The position numbers were made by a program, and so were the translations under genes. Source: Centroberyx gerrardi (Eukaryota > Chordata > Actinopteri > Beryciformes > Berycidae). From it: a stretch of DNA of 64,000 bases. The notes under the pieces were generated by a model. It was not told the origin of the DNA. It did no database searches and saw only the letters and a program-made list of their open reading frames with translations. Each line of letters opens with the position of its first letter. Positions within the stretch are counted from its first letter, which is position 1. Positions 12,744 to 23,110 of the stretch are shown here, piece by piece. The stretch lies in contig NC_136005.1 in the NCBI RefSeq assembly GCF_048128805.1, positions 11,098,975 to 11,162,974 on the forward strand. The letters are read 5' to 3'.

Positions 12744-15700
12744 AAGTCACTTGTATGTTTTGCCCTCCATGCATCCATACAGGAAACAGTGACGTCATCA
12801 AAACTTTACAGTAACAAGTTACAAGTCTCTCATTTCCTGACGTACAGAAGCAGTGATGGTGGTTTCTGCTTTATGTACAGCAGCTAGGTGAGAGAGACAT
12901 GGGGGGAGGGTTTAAAAGAGTGTCGGCGTATTGAGTGTCTCGGCCGGTCCAGTGTACTGCAGTGGTGGAGACTAAACACTGCAGCGACCAGACAGTCCAG
13001 AAATAGAAGACATAGATCCAGCAGGCGGCTACACAGGTGCGCAGGACGAAATGTGAATTCACAAGTGAAATATACAGGAGACGCAGTGCGAGAAGAGGGT
13101 CGACGAAGTACTATTCACCTGCAGGAGCTATATAATGCAGCCAGGGAATGTGTGTGTGTGTGTGTGTGTTTGTAATCTAGGTACACATGAATGAGGACCG
13201 ACTGACCCACATCTCACATCAGAAGTCAAGCTCTCAATCATAACGATGCATTCAGATCTGGGCAGAAACAGTAACTGCAAACAAGTACTAAACGTCTCGT
13301 CCCACGCAAATGATGCAGGCGCCCCTTGAGCCAATCAGTAACAAGATGCATCCTGCCTCCCACGTTCACCCAAGTCGGACCAGCGATGTCTCAGATATCA
13401 CATTTGAGTTAAAACTTTTTGGACGTTTAACAATAGCGCCTCCATCAGGCCAATCAGTGTCATTTTTCAAACGCTGGAACGCAGTGCGAAGATGCAAGTT
13501 TCGCCCAAACCAGGGTGAGAAATCCCTGAACCCTCCTCCCTCCCCTCCCTGATTTCATCATGAGGAAATACTTCTCTGCATTTGAACAGAAAACTGCAGG
13601 GAGCGGTTCAGGTATTCCATCACGTCCTCTTGGAAGGGAATTACGATAAGGAAAAAGGAAGGGAAACACTTTATTTGGATAGTCCCACGTTAATTCCCAT
13701 CTAACTATCAGGTGACAAAAAGTGGATGCTCAACAAAGTGTTACTTGCCTGTTTGGTGTATCTCCACAGACTATGTAACCCTAATCCCGAATTTAGCCTA
13801 ACCCTAAACTCTGTGGACTTTTTAGTGACATTATAGTCACTTGATAGTAAGTTGAGTATCAACATTGGACTATCCAAATAAAGTGTGACCAAAGGAAGAA
13901 TTATGACCACCAGTGGTATATGTGGCACGGAAAATCAAATTAATGTGGTTTTGAGTGGTTTTTAATAATAAACAGCCTTTATTAGTTGGACTGGAGCATT
14001 AAAAACAGCAGCTACATGTATCGGTGCTTCATCAGAGCGCTCTGATGACTTTTCACGCCAGATACACTGTTGCTGGTCATAATTCTTCCTTTTTTTTCCT
14101 ATCGTAATTCTCTGTATTTGTTGTAACCTGCTTGGAGCACTGGGCGGGCGGTGGAAAAGGTTTTAACACATCAAGACAATTCAGATACTATCAAGTCAAT
14201 GGTCAATCAGAGAAATGTGATTTTAATAAAGATTCAAATACTTCTGTCATTGTCTAAACTTTATTGAATTGTCCCAGATGTGAACAAAGCACGTGTCAAA
14301 ACCGAGTTTCAATCTAATAAGTCCAATCAACCAGGTTTTAGTCTTGTTTTTCAGTAAAGCTAGTAAACAACTTGTGTCTTAAAACCCCACTCTATCTAGG
14401 GTTTTTCCTATTCCACAGTAATAAAATCGCTTATACTGTTTTCATAACAATGTTAGATTATTCACCACAGTCTGATTATTGCGCAACCAGACCTGAGCGA
14501 AAATATGTTTGAACATGGTTTTGAACATTTACCCCCCTTGAGGTGTGTTTGATTTATCTTGGCAGACACTTACAACATACTCAAAAGTAAACAAATCATT
14601 TTCAAGACAATATAAATCTAGCTCTCTCTCTGGTTTTTCTCCCCAGGAATTAAAAATGTATTCATCTGCCATTTTGCAAAAGTCTATAGATAACTCTGCA
14701 TCTCCTGTCCTCCGTACCTGAGGGGTAAAGAGACAGGTAAAAGGGAAAATGTCCTTGTGTTTAATTCATGGAGTTCGGCTGGATCTCTGAGTGGGTGGAT
14801 ATTCCTTCTTGTCTTTAAACACTCATGTTACACAACAACTATTTCTCTCTGCCGAGCCTGAGTAAAACTTACCCTAAATATAGCCTGGCTCTGCAGTATC
14901 AACAACACACCACACACACTGTATTAGCAACTGTGCTAACAAAGAAATCATAATGATAACACTCATGTGACCCTTTTCATGCGCTCATCACACTTGACAC
15001 ATTTTACTCCAATAAAAGCATAACCACAAGAGAGCAAACAACCTTCAGCCCCAGGGCAGAAACATGAGGGGAAATCCATCTAGCATGTGATTGTAGTAAA
15101 AAAAAGTAACGCTTATTGGTTTCCTCCGCCTCCCTGTCTCTGATTTGTGTGTTCAGAAGACCATGGAGGACGATCATGCGTTAGGCGGACAGAATTAGAT
15201 CTTATATGCTGGCCTGTTCAGTTGTGTGTATTTGGATTTGGCAACTGACAACATGGATTCCATACACTTTGTCATTTTAAACAACATTTTAGGCATTTAG
15301 CTTAATCTAATAATCCACAACTGTATTGCCAATTGATACAGAGATTCAATTTAAACCCAGTTCATGAAAGCTTTTACATTTGGTGTTCTAAACACCCGGT
15401 GTCAGGTGGGGGTTTCCTGGGGAAAATCCTCTGGCACACAGGAAGTGATGTGTTTTACGTTTCCAGCAGCAGCAACATCGGTTTGTTTGGAATAAACAGA
15501 AGAAGAACTGGGTGGTTAGCATGAGCAGCGATAGCCACCAAGGCTGAAAAGACAAAGAAGAGAGCGGCACCTACAGAAACTCAAACTTCAACAGAAAGTC
15601 CCAGGAAAAAGACACACTGTTTGATTGACAGGTGATCTATGGGAAGTGCAGTGCAGAAACACCACAGCAATTAAGCAAAGATGTCACCAAAATCAAAACA

Positions 15701-18700
15701 AGAAACTTGCAGATTACAACACTGTAAAGGTGCTACATGTTGCATTTTGTGTTTCTCAAAATTAAGACACATCTCTACATCTGTCACAAAGAGGATGTTA
15801 CTACTTGTTCCCCCTCTGCCTGACTGGTGCTGCTCCACGTGTTTTGTTTTGAAGAGCGTGAAGAAGTATAAGAGCTGATAACAGCCCTTAATAACAGTGA
15901 ATATGCATTTCAGCAAGATAAACTAATATGAAGTTGAAACTATGCAGTTAGAATAGTGGAACTGTAATAAATGTGTTTATTACTTATAAAGTAAAAGTGA
16001 ATGCCAAGTGACATTAGAGGCGCCCCAACACTTAGTAGACTGAAAACATTTCTTTTTACTGCTGCTTTTAATTATTTCTTTTGACTTAATACACTAATGT
16101 TGGGTTTTTAGAGTAAACATCTGCTGCTGTTTTACTTGAATATACTGTATATGCACTTTAAATTGTCTATATCCTCTGCATGTGTGCATGTATGTTTACA
16201 TGTTTTTATGCATGATGACGTGTATGTTCTTATCTTATTTTATTATGCTTTGTGAAGCACATTGTGTTGTTTCTTGTATGAAATTAAATTTGACTTGACT
16301 TCACTAAAAAGGTTCCTGTTTTGTGCCATAAAGCAATCCAGCAGATATTGATGTCAAAATGCTACACGCAGCACCTTTAACCTTTATTTATCCAGGGAAG
16401 CTTGCTGATCACTCATGCTCTTTAATGCCCTGTTTCCCATCCATACGGTCACATACATTCTCTACCCTTTAGGCTGCCACTTACCCCTTAAATACCTTAT
16501 AGACTATGCTTTAGACACCATCAAGTGGATTGGACTTTTGCATAAGCAACTGGTTTGCGTTCAAACTCATCTGGTCATAACTTGACTAAGAGGAATGATG
16601 TTATTCTCAGCTCCTCTCAGTCTGAATTATTGATATGGCAAACAGCAGGGAGAAGCTGCGCTGATGCCATTGCCCTTCCGATGGCCTTTACCTCAACATT
16701 TCATAATACACCAGGCACACCTTCACCTGAGCTGTAACTTTCTATTTGGTTCACAGCAACTTAAAGCCATGCAGAATTTCACAATAGTCAAAAACAAAAG
16801 TGCAAGAAGAACTTTCCACCAACTCTCCATATCAGCCACAGAGGCAAGGCGGCATTTTCTTTCTTCCTTTTGGGTTAATTTATGACAAGACACTGATGGG
16901 TTTTTCAGAGTGTTTCTGTTAGCGATTCAAGTTCAGTGCGCAGTCTTACCCATTAGACGGTTTTGTTGATTCCAGAGCATCTTTGTTGTCTGGTAACTGT
17001 AACCTGAAACATAGGAACAAAATAGAGGCTGTTTAGAGAAAGAGGGTGATCTCAAGGGATGGAAACCGGCTGAAAAGAGGGCTATTGTCTGAGGAACATG
17101 ATCGTGAGAGCCGCAGAAACACGGACACAGATATGTGCAGTGACCCTCCCAGGCTACTTAGTTGTTTTTAATCATTATAGTGAGGAATTTTCTCTAGACA
17201 TTAACTTGACAATACCATGAAAAGGCCTGTGAAATCAAACTGAAATTGAAACTGCTACTAAGAACAGTTTTCACAAATAAGGTGTTTCACTCCAAAAAGT
17301 ACCTTAAATTCCTTGGTGAATATTTCAAAAACACAGATGATTCTGTCCTCAACAATTGTTGATTCAAAACTTTAATATTAACCCAGAATATGCTTTTCTT
17401 TGATGCTAACAATCATTTTGTTCGAAAAGGCATCTTTTTCTTTTTAAATGTCAATCTCATTTTGGAAAGAAACTCCTCAAACACTGATTGTAAAGTCCTT
17501 GACTTGTATTCAGATTAAAGACACTCACTTGAAATCTGTGATGATGGGATCCAGTTCTGGACTGATGACTGACAATCTGGGAAGAGAAAAAAAAAGTCAG
17601 TTCAAGTATGACTCAGCATGTCTGTAGGAGTTACTATGCTAACAACAGGTGAAGAAGTTCAAATTTGTTATTATAGTGAGTATTGCCACTATATAACATG
17701 ACTATAAGCCTTCATGTATTATCAAACGCCACATACTTTCAACAGGATCTACTGTTCTTTTGGTCACATCACTCCACACTGCTGATTGTTTGTGACTGTT
17801 AGTCTAAATGTTGGTGTGCAGTATGTGGACCTACCGGCTCGGGGAGTTGGGGCTGTCAGGGATTTCTTCTTCCTGCACGGCATCCCTGAGGAGAGGTCAG
17901 AGGTCAACTTAGAGAGAATATCAGAATGGATCTCACGTAGGTGTGGTGAGAGCGTTAGCCAGGATACTAGAAACCCAGACCTGGAGGTGCTGAGTAAGAA
18001 GAGGCGTGATGTCGAGGGATTATTAAAAGAAAGTGGAGTCATTAAAATGTAAATAGAAATAACTGCAGGCAATCGTGAAAAATTTATTCATTAAACTGAA
18101 TGGGCACAAGGCTCCATCTCTATATTTATGGCACACAAAGTAATTGGTTTAAACTAAGGGATGATACTTGACTCAGAGGGAGAAGCATGTTAATGAATAT
18201 TCCCTAAATAAGATCTCAGCTGTATAATAGGGTTTGACTGATATGGGTTTTTGAAGGCTGATACCAATATTTTTGGATTGACGTTGCTGATAGCTGATAT
18301 TTTGTGTTGATTATTTGTGCTGTATATTTAAATTTGTCCATTTTCATGCAAAAAAATAAATCCTAAAGACACTAAAACTCTCCATTGAAACTCATACTAA
18401 TGATTAGGCTGGTTAGTATAATCATATCCTCTCTCCATCATATCAGCAGTGGGCAATATTGGAGTTTTTTATTGAAAGGCCAATATTAGCCTGATATATC
18501 GGTCTAACCCTGCTGTATGCTACATCATGAGCCTGCTAGACTACAGTATGGATGTAATGTCGTCTAACAGGCTACAGTTCAGGAACACCAGTGTCAATAG
18601 AATTTCCTGCCACATATTCATCTGAGAGATTCAGTAAAGTCTTATAGTTTACACTAGCAAAGGAATAGGAGATTAAAGAAAGACACAACTGTATATTTTA

Positions 18701-19301
18701 TAAAGGCAGGTGAGAGGATAATCCTAATCTACACCATTTGTCCATTTGCTCAGTGTTGGCCCACATTAGACGGATGTTGTCAATGGATTGATTATGTAAG
18801 TTTCCACTTCCCTGTCAAACATAGGCAACTTTCTTCCTGTGTGAATGAGGGCTACTGAAATCACACTAATGTTTTATTCTTTGGCAGTTGGCACAGTGAG
18901 ATAATGTATAGGAATTACTATATAGGTATATGTGATATAGGAATGACTTTTCTGATCAGTATCTCTCTCCACCTACAGTAGAGAAAGACAACAGTAATCT
19001 TCTTGGATCAAACCTGTGGTCTGAAGTGGATCTATTTATCTGAGGATCCTCTGTCCTACACAACAATCTGAGCCTGGTGAACAGATTATTATTATTATTA
19101 TCTGCGGACAGTGCAGACACTGCGCCACCAGCACAACTACTATACTGATGAAGTGCGATTATATTGTCATTATCAGCCGTATAATGAAAAAAGCCTATTG
19201 AAAACCTGTAACGCTTCTATCAGTTTTCCAGTAACTTGCTCTACTCACGCTTTGCTGTCATTTTTCTTCACGCTTCGTCTCCAGTTGGTGATAAAACTCA
19301 T
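5635..19301 (-). CDS. ttc39a: ttc39a, first four coding exons (partial; continues beyond left edge)
   Basis: Tetratricopeptide-repeat protein of the TTC39 family; its biochemical role is poorly known. Coding exons in order: 19249-19301, 17529-17576, 16950-17003, 5635-5739, all with GT donors and AG acceptors. Phases 2, 2, 2, 2 keep one frame through 86 codons plus 2 nt. The peptide starts MSFITNWRR. Exon 4 reads DLSMALEDCMAALDLFLRN followed by DFEEA, the conserved start of the TTC39 domain. The ATG at 19301 was chosen because it alone matches the phase of exon 2 and lies 63 bp downstream of a TATA box. Assignment to TTC39A rather than TTC39B rests mainly on its position beside eps15, as in mammals. 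The next exon is not in 1-5634, so the gene leaves the window. Exons 1-3 are little conserved and are supported by splice phase only. Confidence 0.82.
7155..7400. repeat. GCTAAT/GCTAAC minisatellite-like block
   Basis: The hexamer GCTAAT or its variants GCTAAC and TTAGCA recurs many times in both orientations across about 245 bp. No protein is encoded. Confidence 0.7.
8032..8070. repeat. (CA)n microsatellite
   Basis: About 39 bp of uninterrupted CA. Confidence 0.9.
9364..10496. mobile_element. Non-autonomous DNA transposon, 1.13 kb, with terminal inverted repeats
   Basis: The left end TGAGGCCCGTATCACGAAGC pairs with the inverted right end TGAGGCCTGTCTCACGAAGC (18 of 20 matches). Looser similarity continues inward on both sides (GGTTAAC, GGTTATC and CGGTTATC motifs). 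No open frame of useful length lies inside, so it depends on an outside transposase. Similar ends occur in fish PIF/Harbinger- and hAT-like elements. No clear target duplication was seen, so the superfamily is left open. Confidence 0.7.
11413..11491. repeat. (CA)n microsatellite, slightly interrupted
   Basis: About 79 bp of CA with an AA and a CG interruption in the left third. Confidence 0.9.
12055..12338. repeat. Compound purine-rich microsatellite cluster (GA)n and (CAG)n
   Basis: GA runs at 12055-12117 and 12257-12338 flank a CAG run with one CAA interruption at 12201-12235. Apparent Ser-Leu-rich and poly-Cys/Ala frames here are products of the repeats. Confidence 0.9.
12679..12745. repeat. 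(GAGAAAGACA)n / (GA)n repeat
   Basis: Three copies of a GAGAAAGACAGAGA-like unit running into plain GA. Confidence 0.8.
13638..14110. mobile_element. Foldback element interrupted by a younger MITE
   Basis: The right arm (14073-14110) is matched in inverted orientation by two separated left pieces: 13638-13660 (GAATTACGATAAGGAAAAAG...) and 13891-13909. The 19 bases at 13891-13909 are the exact reverse complement of 14074-14092. Between the two left pieces sits the MITE at 13666-13886. A 20-bp perfect palindrome (14029-14048, TCATCAGAGC plus its complement) lies in the loop. Confidence 0.7.
13666..13886. mobile_element. MITE, 221 bp, perfect 20-bp terminal inverted repeats
   Basis: Ends ACACTTTATTTGGATAGTCC (13666-13685) and its exact complement at 13867-13886. 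The interior contains CCCTAA-like words, which resemble telomeric repeats but are part of the element. No coding capacity. It lies within the left arm of the foldback at 13638-14110, so it is the later insertion. Confidence 0.82.
16140..16303 (+). mobile_element. LINE 3' tail fragment with TTGACT-type satellite end
   Basis: The stretch ends with TTTGTGAAGCACATTGTGTT, then GTATGAAATTAAATTTGACTTGACTT. That is the usual 3' end of truncated fish LINEs, in which a GTGAAGCAC motif precedes a short tandem tail. No coding part is retained. Confidence 0.5.
16950..17003 (-). CDS. ttc39a: ttc39a coding exon 3
   Basis: Enters after AA of a split Lys codon, reads LQLPDNKDALESTKPSNG, and leaves GG to pair with exon 4. 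Acceptor TTTCAG and donor GTAAGA are strong. The sequence is not conserved enough to name a domain. Confidence 0.65.
17529..17576 (-). CDS. ttc39a: ttc39a coding exon 2
   Basis: Completes an Ala codon from exon 1 and reads LSVISPELDPIITDF before a split Lys codon. The acceptor is preceded by a clear pyrimidine tract (TTTTTTTCTCTTCCCAG on the minus strand); the donor is GTGAGT. Confidence 0.65.
17786..18052 (+). pseudogene. Unrecognised open frame, antisense in ttc39a intron 1
   Basis: An open plus-strand frame of 88 codons ends in TAA at 18050. From about 17821 it has a coding-like composition: mixed charged and hydrophobic residues, with HGIPEERSEVNLERISEWIS in the middle and LLKESGVIKM at the end. 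A possible acceptor (GTGTGCAG) precedes the codon for Tyr at 17821, so it could be a last exon or a fragment of a retrocopy. I do not recognise the family. No matching upstream exon was found, and no strong polyadenylation signal follows. It may equally be chance. Confidence 0.25.
18229..18511. mobile_element. MITE with AGGGTTNGACYGATAT ends
   Basis: Left end AGGGTTTGACTGATATG; right end, read in reverse, AGGGTTAGACCGATATAT. The interior repeats GGCTGATACCAATATT-like words inverted near the right end. Length 283 bp, with no coding capacity. A second copy lies at 60969-61650. Confidence 0.7.
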
Positions 19302-20159
19302 TCCACAGCGCTGGGATGAAGAGAAAGAGCAGAATATCCCAGACAGAGTAGGCAGGTTGAGCCTTTATAAAGCGGGCATGGATCTGGACGGTGGGGCTGC
19401 GGACAGGTGAGGAGCAGGTTGACCGGACAGAAATGAAAGTGGGGAAGTGTTGTTCTGAGCGGGGAGGCGGAGACGCGACTGTCTTCCTCCTTCCCGAGGT
19501 GGAAAGGTGCGGAGCGCCTCATCTCCATAATAATGAGTTTCCTATTTAAATACATTGGAATGTGGCTTCTGAAGGTCCTGGCTTCATGGTCTTAAAGCAC
19601 TCCATGTTAACGTATGGGTGCAGCGCAAGGTCACAGCCGGTTTATGGGTCTCAAACATCCCCTTAATGCAAACAAAAAAATAAAAAGAAAAGAAAAGAAA
19701 AAAATAAATAAATCACTGTCCAAATGTAGGTATACAAGTTTTAGCATTAATATTAATTTTATTGTTATATTTATTATTATTATGAAAGGCTGTATAATTG
19801 TAGTCATTTTTAACTTCTTTTGTCATTTTAACAAAATAATTCAACATTCAATTGATAAGTGTACCTGGAAATAGGAAATATATTTGATAATACAGGGAGT
19901 ATTAATAATGTATATAAAATTGTATACCTATTTTTGAAACGAGCTGTATTTTGGCAACTTGTGTGTATTTTTAAACAGATTTCTTGACATGTGGACATTT
20001 TTTTGTGTATTTTTAAGCAGATTTCCTGATTGTATGCTGATGTCAGGAGAACTTTCTGATTGATCTGTAAAAGAGAAAAAGAATAATCTGTGCAGGTTGT
20101 TGAAGAGTAACAATAACAGCATACTTAACTCAATCACAATAAAAAAAAAACACAAGCAA
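19302..20159. other. ttc39a 5' UTR/promoter and intergenic gap to eps15
   Basis: The ttc39a promoter (TATA at 19364-19369, moderately GC-rich to about 19520) is followed by AT-rich DNA up to the presumed eps15 polyadenylation site near 20160. No coding frame is supported. Confidence 0.5.
19364..19369 (-). promoter_or_regulatory. TATA box of ttc39a
   Basis: TATAAA on the minus strand in a GC-richer stretch, 63 bp upstream of the proposed ttc39a ATG. This would put the start of transcription near 19335 and give a 5' UTR of about 35 nt. The position is seen; use as a core promoter is inferred. Confidence 0.5.
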
Positions 20160-20176
20160 CAAAAAACTGTTTTATA

Positions 20177-20182
20177 TTTATT
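20177..20182 (-). terminator. Polyadenylation signal AATAAA, probable eps15 3' end
   Basis: It is the only clear AATAAA on the minus strand that I saw between here and the eps15 stop codon. It would give a 3' UTR of about 2.8 kb, ending near 20160. Inferred from position and motif only. Confidence 0.45.
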
Positions 20183-21292
20183 CTGTTGTCAATTAAATGC
20201 ATAACATATTCTGACCAAACCTCCCAATAATGATTCTTCTTACACGTTAGAAAATACAAAATAAAATACAATTAGCTAGATTTTTAAAAAGCCATTATGG
20301 GTAAGCCTAGAAACATAAGTGGTTCTTGATTTGTAAAATAGAGTCTATACAAATGACATGATAGTGTCCGGTGGCTTTTCAGTACAAGAGAATGGCGTTG
20401 AGACCAAAAACTCCAGTATGAAAGAGACTCAGAAGAAGAACAGACGACTCCTGCTCTCTAGTATTTACAATAAAGGTGATCTGTGTGAATGACTGACATC
20501 AGTAGGAAGTGCTGAACTGACCACACTGACAGTTATACCAGTTAAACATGAAGACATGACATGACAGGATGATGCTAGATCTAAACAAGCTGGATAAAAA
20601 ACAAAAAAGTTAGGATAGATGTCCAAAACATTGTGCATTGTTTGGTCAGAGAATTAGTTGAGAAAGTGAAAACAAAAGCCTCCTTCCCTAGTCAAAAACC
20701 TTCTGTCACAGTTTAGCACTCAGTATTAACTTAGTTTATGTTGTTTTCTGGGAGGAACCCAAAATCTATCAAACAAAAGGAAGGGTCACTGTCTGGTCAA
20801 CGCTTTGCGGGTGTTAACAAGCCAGTGGACACAGTGCAACAGGAGACTTTACTCCTGTCCCCTCCCTCCCCTCGCTGTCTCTCCTTTACAACACCGCAGG
20901 GTTTTGCAAGTTAAATCCCACAGAGCCCGAGGTGGAGGGACAAAACAGCAGAGACACTAATCCTCTTTTTCCTCACTCGTGTAAGACTTTGAAATGCAGT
21001 CAACCACTCTGTGAGCAAAACATCCTGGAAAAAATAAAAGTTTTTAAACAAATGCTAATACAAGAAGCAGCAACAATGACAGACTTTGCGATAGGACGTC
21101 CCCCTCCCTCCTCTGGTCTGCACCTTTGAACTGGTGTGAAGCTTGCTGAAATGGTTATTTACACAGTAATATCTGACAAACTCTAGGCTTTTCGACCTCA
21201 AGTATTTCTGTAAATACGCTTCTCTAATAAAAGAGCAGCATCCAAGTTTGTTGTGTTAAATTTTAGGGGCTTTCTGAACAGTTTAAACAGGG

Positions 21293-21402
21293 AGAAGCAG
21301 GGTGGCGTAGTGAGTTGGGGGACCCATCCTTCAACCAGAGGACCCGGGTTCAAGCAAAAAAGAGAATTTCCCTATGTTGATCAATAAAGTATCACAATGT
21401 TA
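21293..21402 (+). mobile_element. tRNA-derived SINE with LINE-type tail (short)
   Basis: A-box-like GGTGGCGTAGTGAGT and B-box-like GACCCGGGTTCAAGC occur about 30 bp apart, as in tRNA genes. They are followed by GAATTTCCCTATGTTGATCA and ATAAAGTATCA, the tail shared by fish SINEs and L2-type LINEs. It is not a functional tRNA, because the cloverleaf is not preserved. Confidence 0.6.
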
Positions 21403-22921
21403 TTAATAATATTTTTCATTTAAAGTATGATTAAACAGAAGAGGCAGAGTGGATACAAACCATTTTTCCCCACACACAGCCTTTCCACTTTTACAATCCA
21501 CTTTCTAGTTCACAACTTATTTGTGTCTTTTAATGTCCAAAGTTAATATCTTATTCTGTACAAGACAATCAAAAGGCAACATTCTTCACTTCAAAACTTA
21601 AGCCATACTGTGTTCAGTTAGTATTAGCATTACCTCAGCTGTTGTGGTGGGTTTAGGCAGATTCATCATGGGCCGTATTTGTAAAATGTCTCAGAAATTG
21701 CCCAAAATTGAAGAATTTCATTTTAAAAAGAGACAGCAAATCATCATACTTTTTAAAAGATGGTAACCCAGATCTTTGGTTGACAAAATAACTGGACCCT
21801 CTATATTTTAGAGATACTGAATGCTGAACTTAAGTCTTTTTCAAAAATAGTTATATAGCATTTTTGAATGAAACTCAATTATAAATGAGGAATTTGAAGA
21901 ATGAACTGAGCAACCCGCTGTAGTGTGCCCTGAAATATAATGCAGAAAATTATGTGTACTCATTACATGTACTGAATGTAGTTTCATTCCTTTCAATATG
22001 CCAGACATAAACTCTATCACAGATAGTACTTACACTGGGGCAAGAAAGCAAGACATTAATGCTATCAAGAAGGAAATTAAAGTATCAACAGGTTAAGTAG
22101 GAGTCACTGTGCTTATGACAGATTTGTTCCTTTGTAGTATAAATTTGCACAAGAGTTTCACATCTCAGAGGACTAGTAGCTTCCAGTTAAACAACATCTA
22201 GACACGTTGAACACTATGACCCTGTCCGAGGAAAACAAAAAAAATGCCATAGCCCCATTACCACCTTACTGGACTGGACTATGCTCATGGGAACTAAAAT
22301 TGGTAGATATAAGTAGGTGGTCGCTCAATTCCAAAGGGATTGACTTAAATCAGAAACTTCATAATACTTCCTCTTTCCTACACAATCCTTTCATATACAG
22401 TTGGAAGCTAGTGGCTAAAAAGTAAAGTATCATCTAGGATTTAGTATAAAGGGAGTCGGGTTGGGATGTAGTGAGTATGGTTAGTGGATAAGAGGATGAT
22501 TCCTGACAGGGCTGATCCAAACTAGTTTTGAGTGGGTGTTTAAATAAGTTATGATCTGGAGATATAATGCGACATTGGTAACCTGATGTGGAAATCAAGG
22601 GAACATGACAATCTTAACACTTGACAATCTCTAAATCCATATTCACTGCATACCAAATTCAACAAACAGTCCTCTTTACGTCCACGCCATCTTGATCCGC
22701 TCCTCCAACCTGCATCAAGCCAGACAGAGACCAACAGGATGGACTAACATGATACTGCAATGCCAATGAGTCGTAAAACAGTCTGAGGAGAAGGTGTCGA
22801 AACAATCAGAGATGGGTTTTGTCTAAGAAAGTCTCTTCATGGGGTCAGCAGGCGCTGCTGAATCAGTCCTATACAGTCCCCACTTTACTTTGGTGCTTGC
22901 TGGGCCAGACCGGGCCAGGCT

Positions 22922-22944
22922 GTGCCGTGCCGTGCCGTGCCGGG
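22922..22944. repeat. (GTGCC)n pentamer repeat
   Basis: Four to five copies of GTGCC in the eps15 3' UTR. Confidence 0.7.
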
Positions 22945-22969
22945 CCACGAGGGGAGCGGGAGTCGCTCC

Positions 22970-23110
22970 TCAGGACAGTTCAGACTTGCTGAGGGCGATG
23001 GCCAGCTCCAGGTCCTCTTGTTCCTGCTGGGTGAGCCTGGCAAGACGCTCCTTTTCCTCTCGCTCGCTCTCTCGCTTTGCCCACTCTATCATGTCTTCCT
23101 CTGTTGGATA
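22970..23110 (-). other. eps15: eps15 exon 25: two ubiquitin-interacting motifs
   Basis: Residues 1061-1106. UIM1 reads [20 protein letters not shown] and UIM2 contains [14 protein letters not shown] with the diagnostic Ala and Ser. The stop is TGA at 22970-22972. The exon is separated from exon 24 by a 3.8-kb intron holding the longest GA tract of the window. Confidence 0.92.

Larger units (their letters stand above)
5740..16949 (-). other. ttc39a intron 3 (11.2 kb)
   Basis: No exon was recognised on either strand. The interval contains a GCTAAT-rich minisatellite, a 1.1-kb inverted-repeat transposon, nested MITEs near 13.7-14.1 kb, a LINE tail near 16.2 kb, and a cluster of CA, GA and CAG microsatellites at 11.4-12.8 kb. 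The 12.0-13.6 kb stretch is unusually GC-rich for the intron and could hold an alternative 5' exon, but no frame there matches anything I know. Confidence 0.55.
20183..22969 (-). other. Probable eps15 3' UTR
   Basis: No coding exon is visible. It includes a short SINE near 21.3 kb and a GTGCC pentamer repeat at 22922-22944, 25 bp after the stop codon. The region has few microsatellites compared with the introns, which fits transcribed UTR. Confidence 0.45.

Noticed and set aside
13780-13815. Telomere-like CCCTAA words
   Set aside because: They lie inside a MITE with perfect terminal repeats and are not in tandem array; no interstitial telomere.
21293-21402. Functional tRNA gene
   Set aside because: Only A- and B-box-like words are left and the stems do not pair; it is a SINE head.
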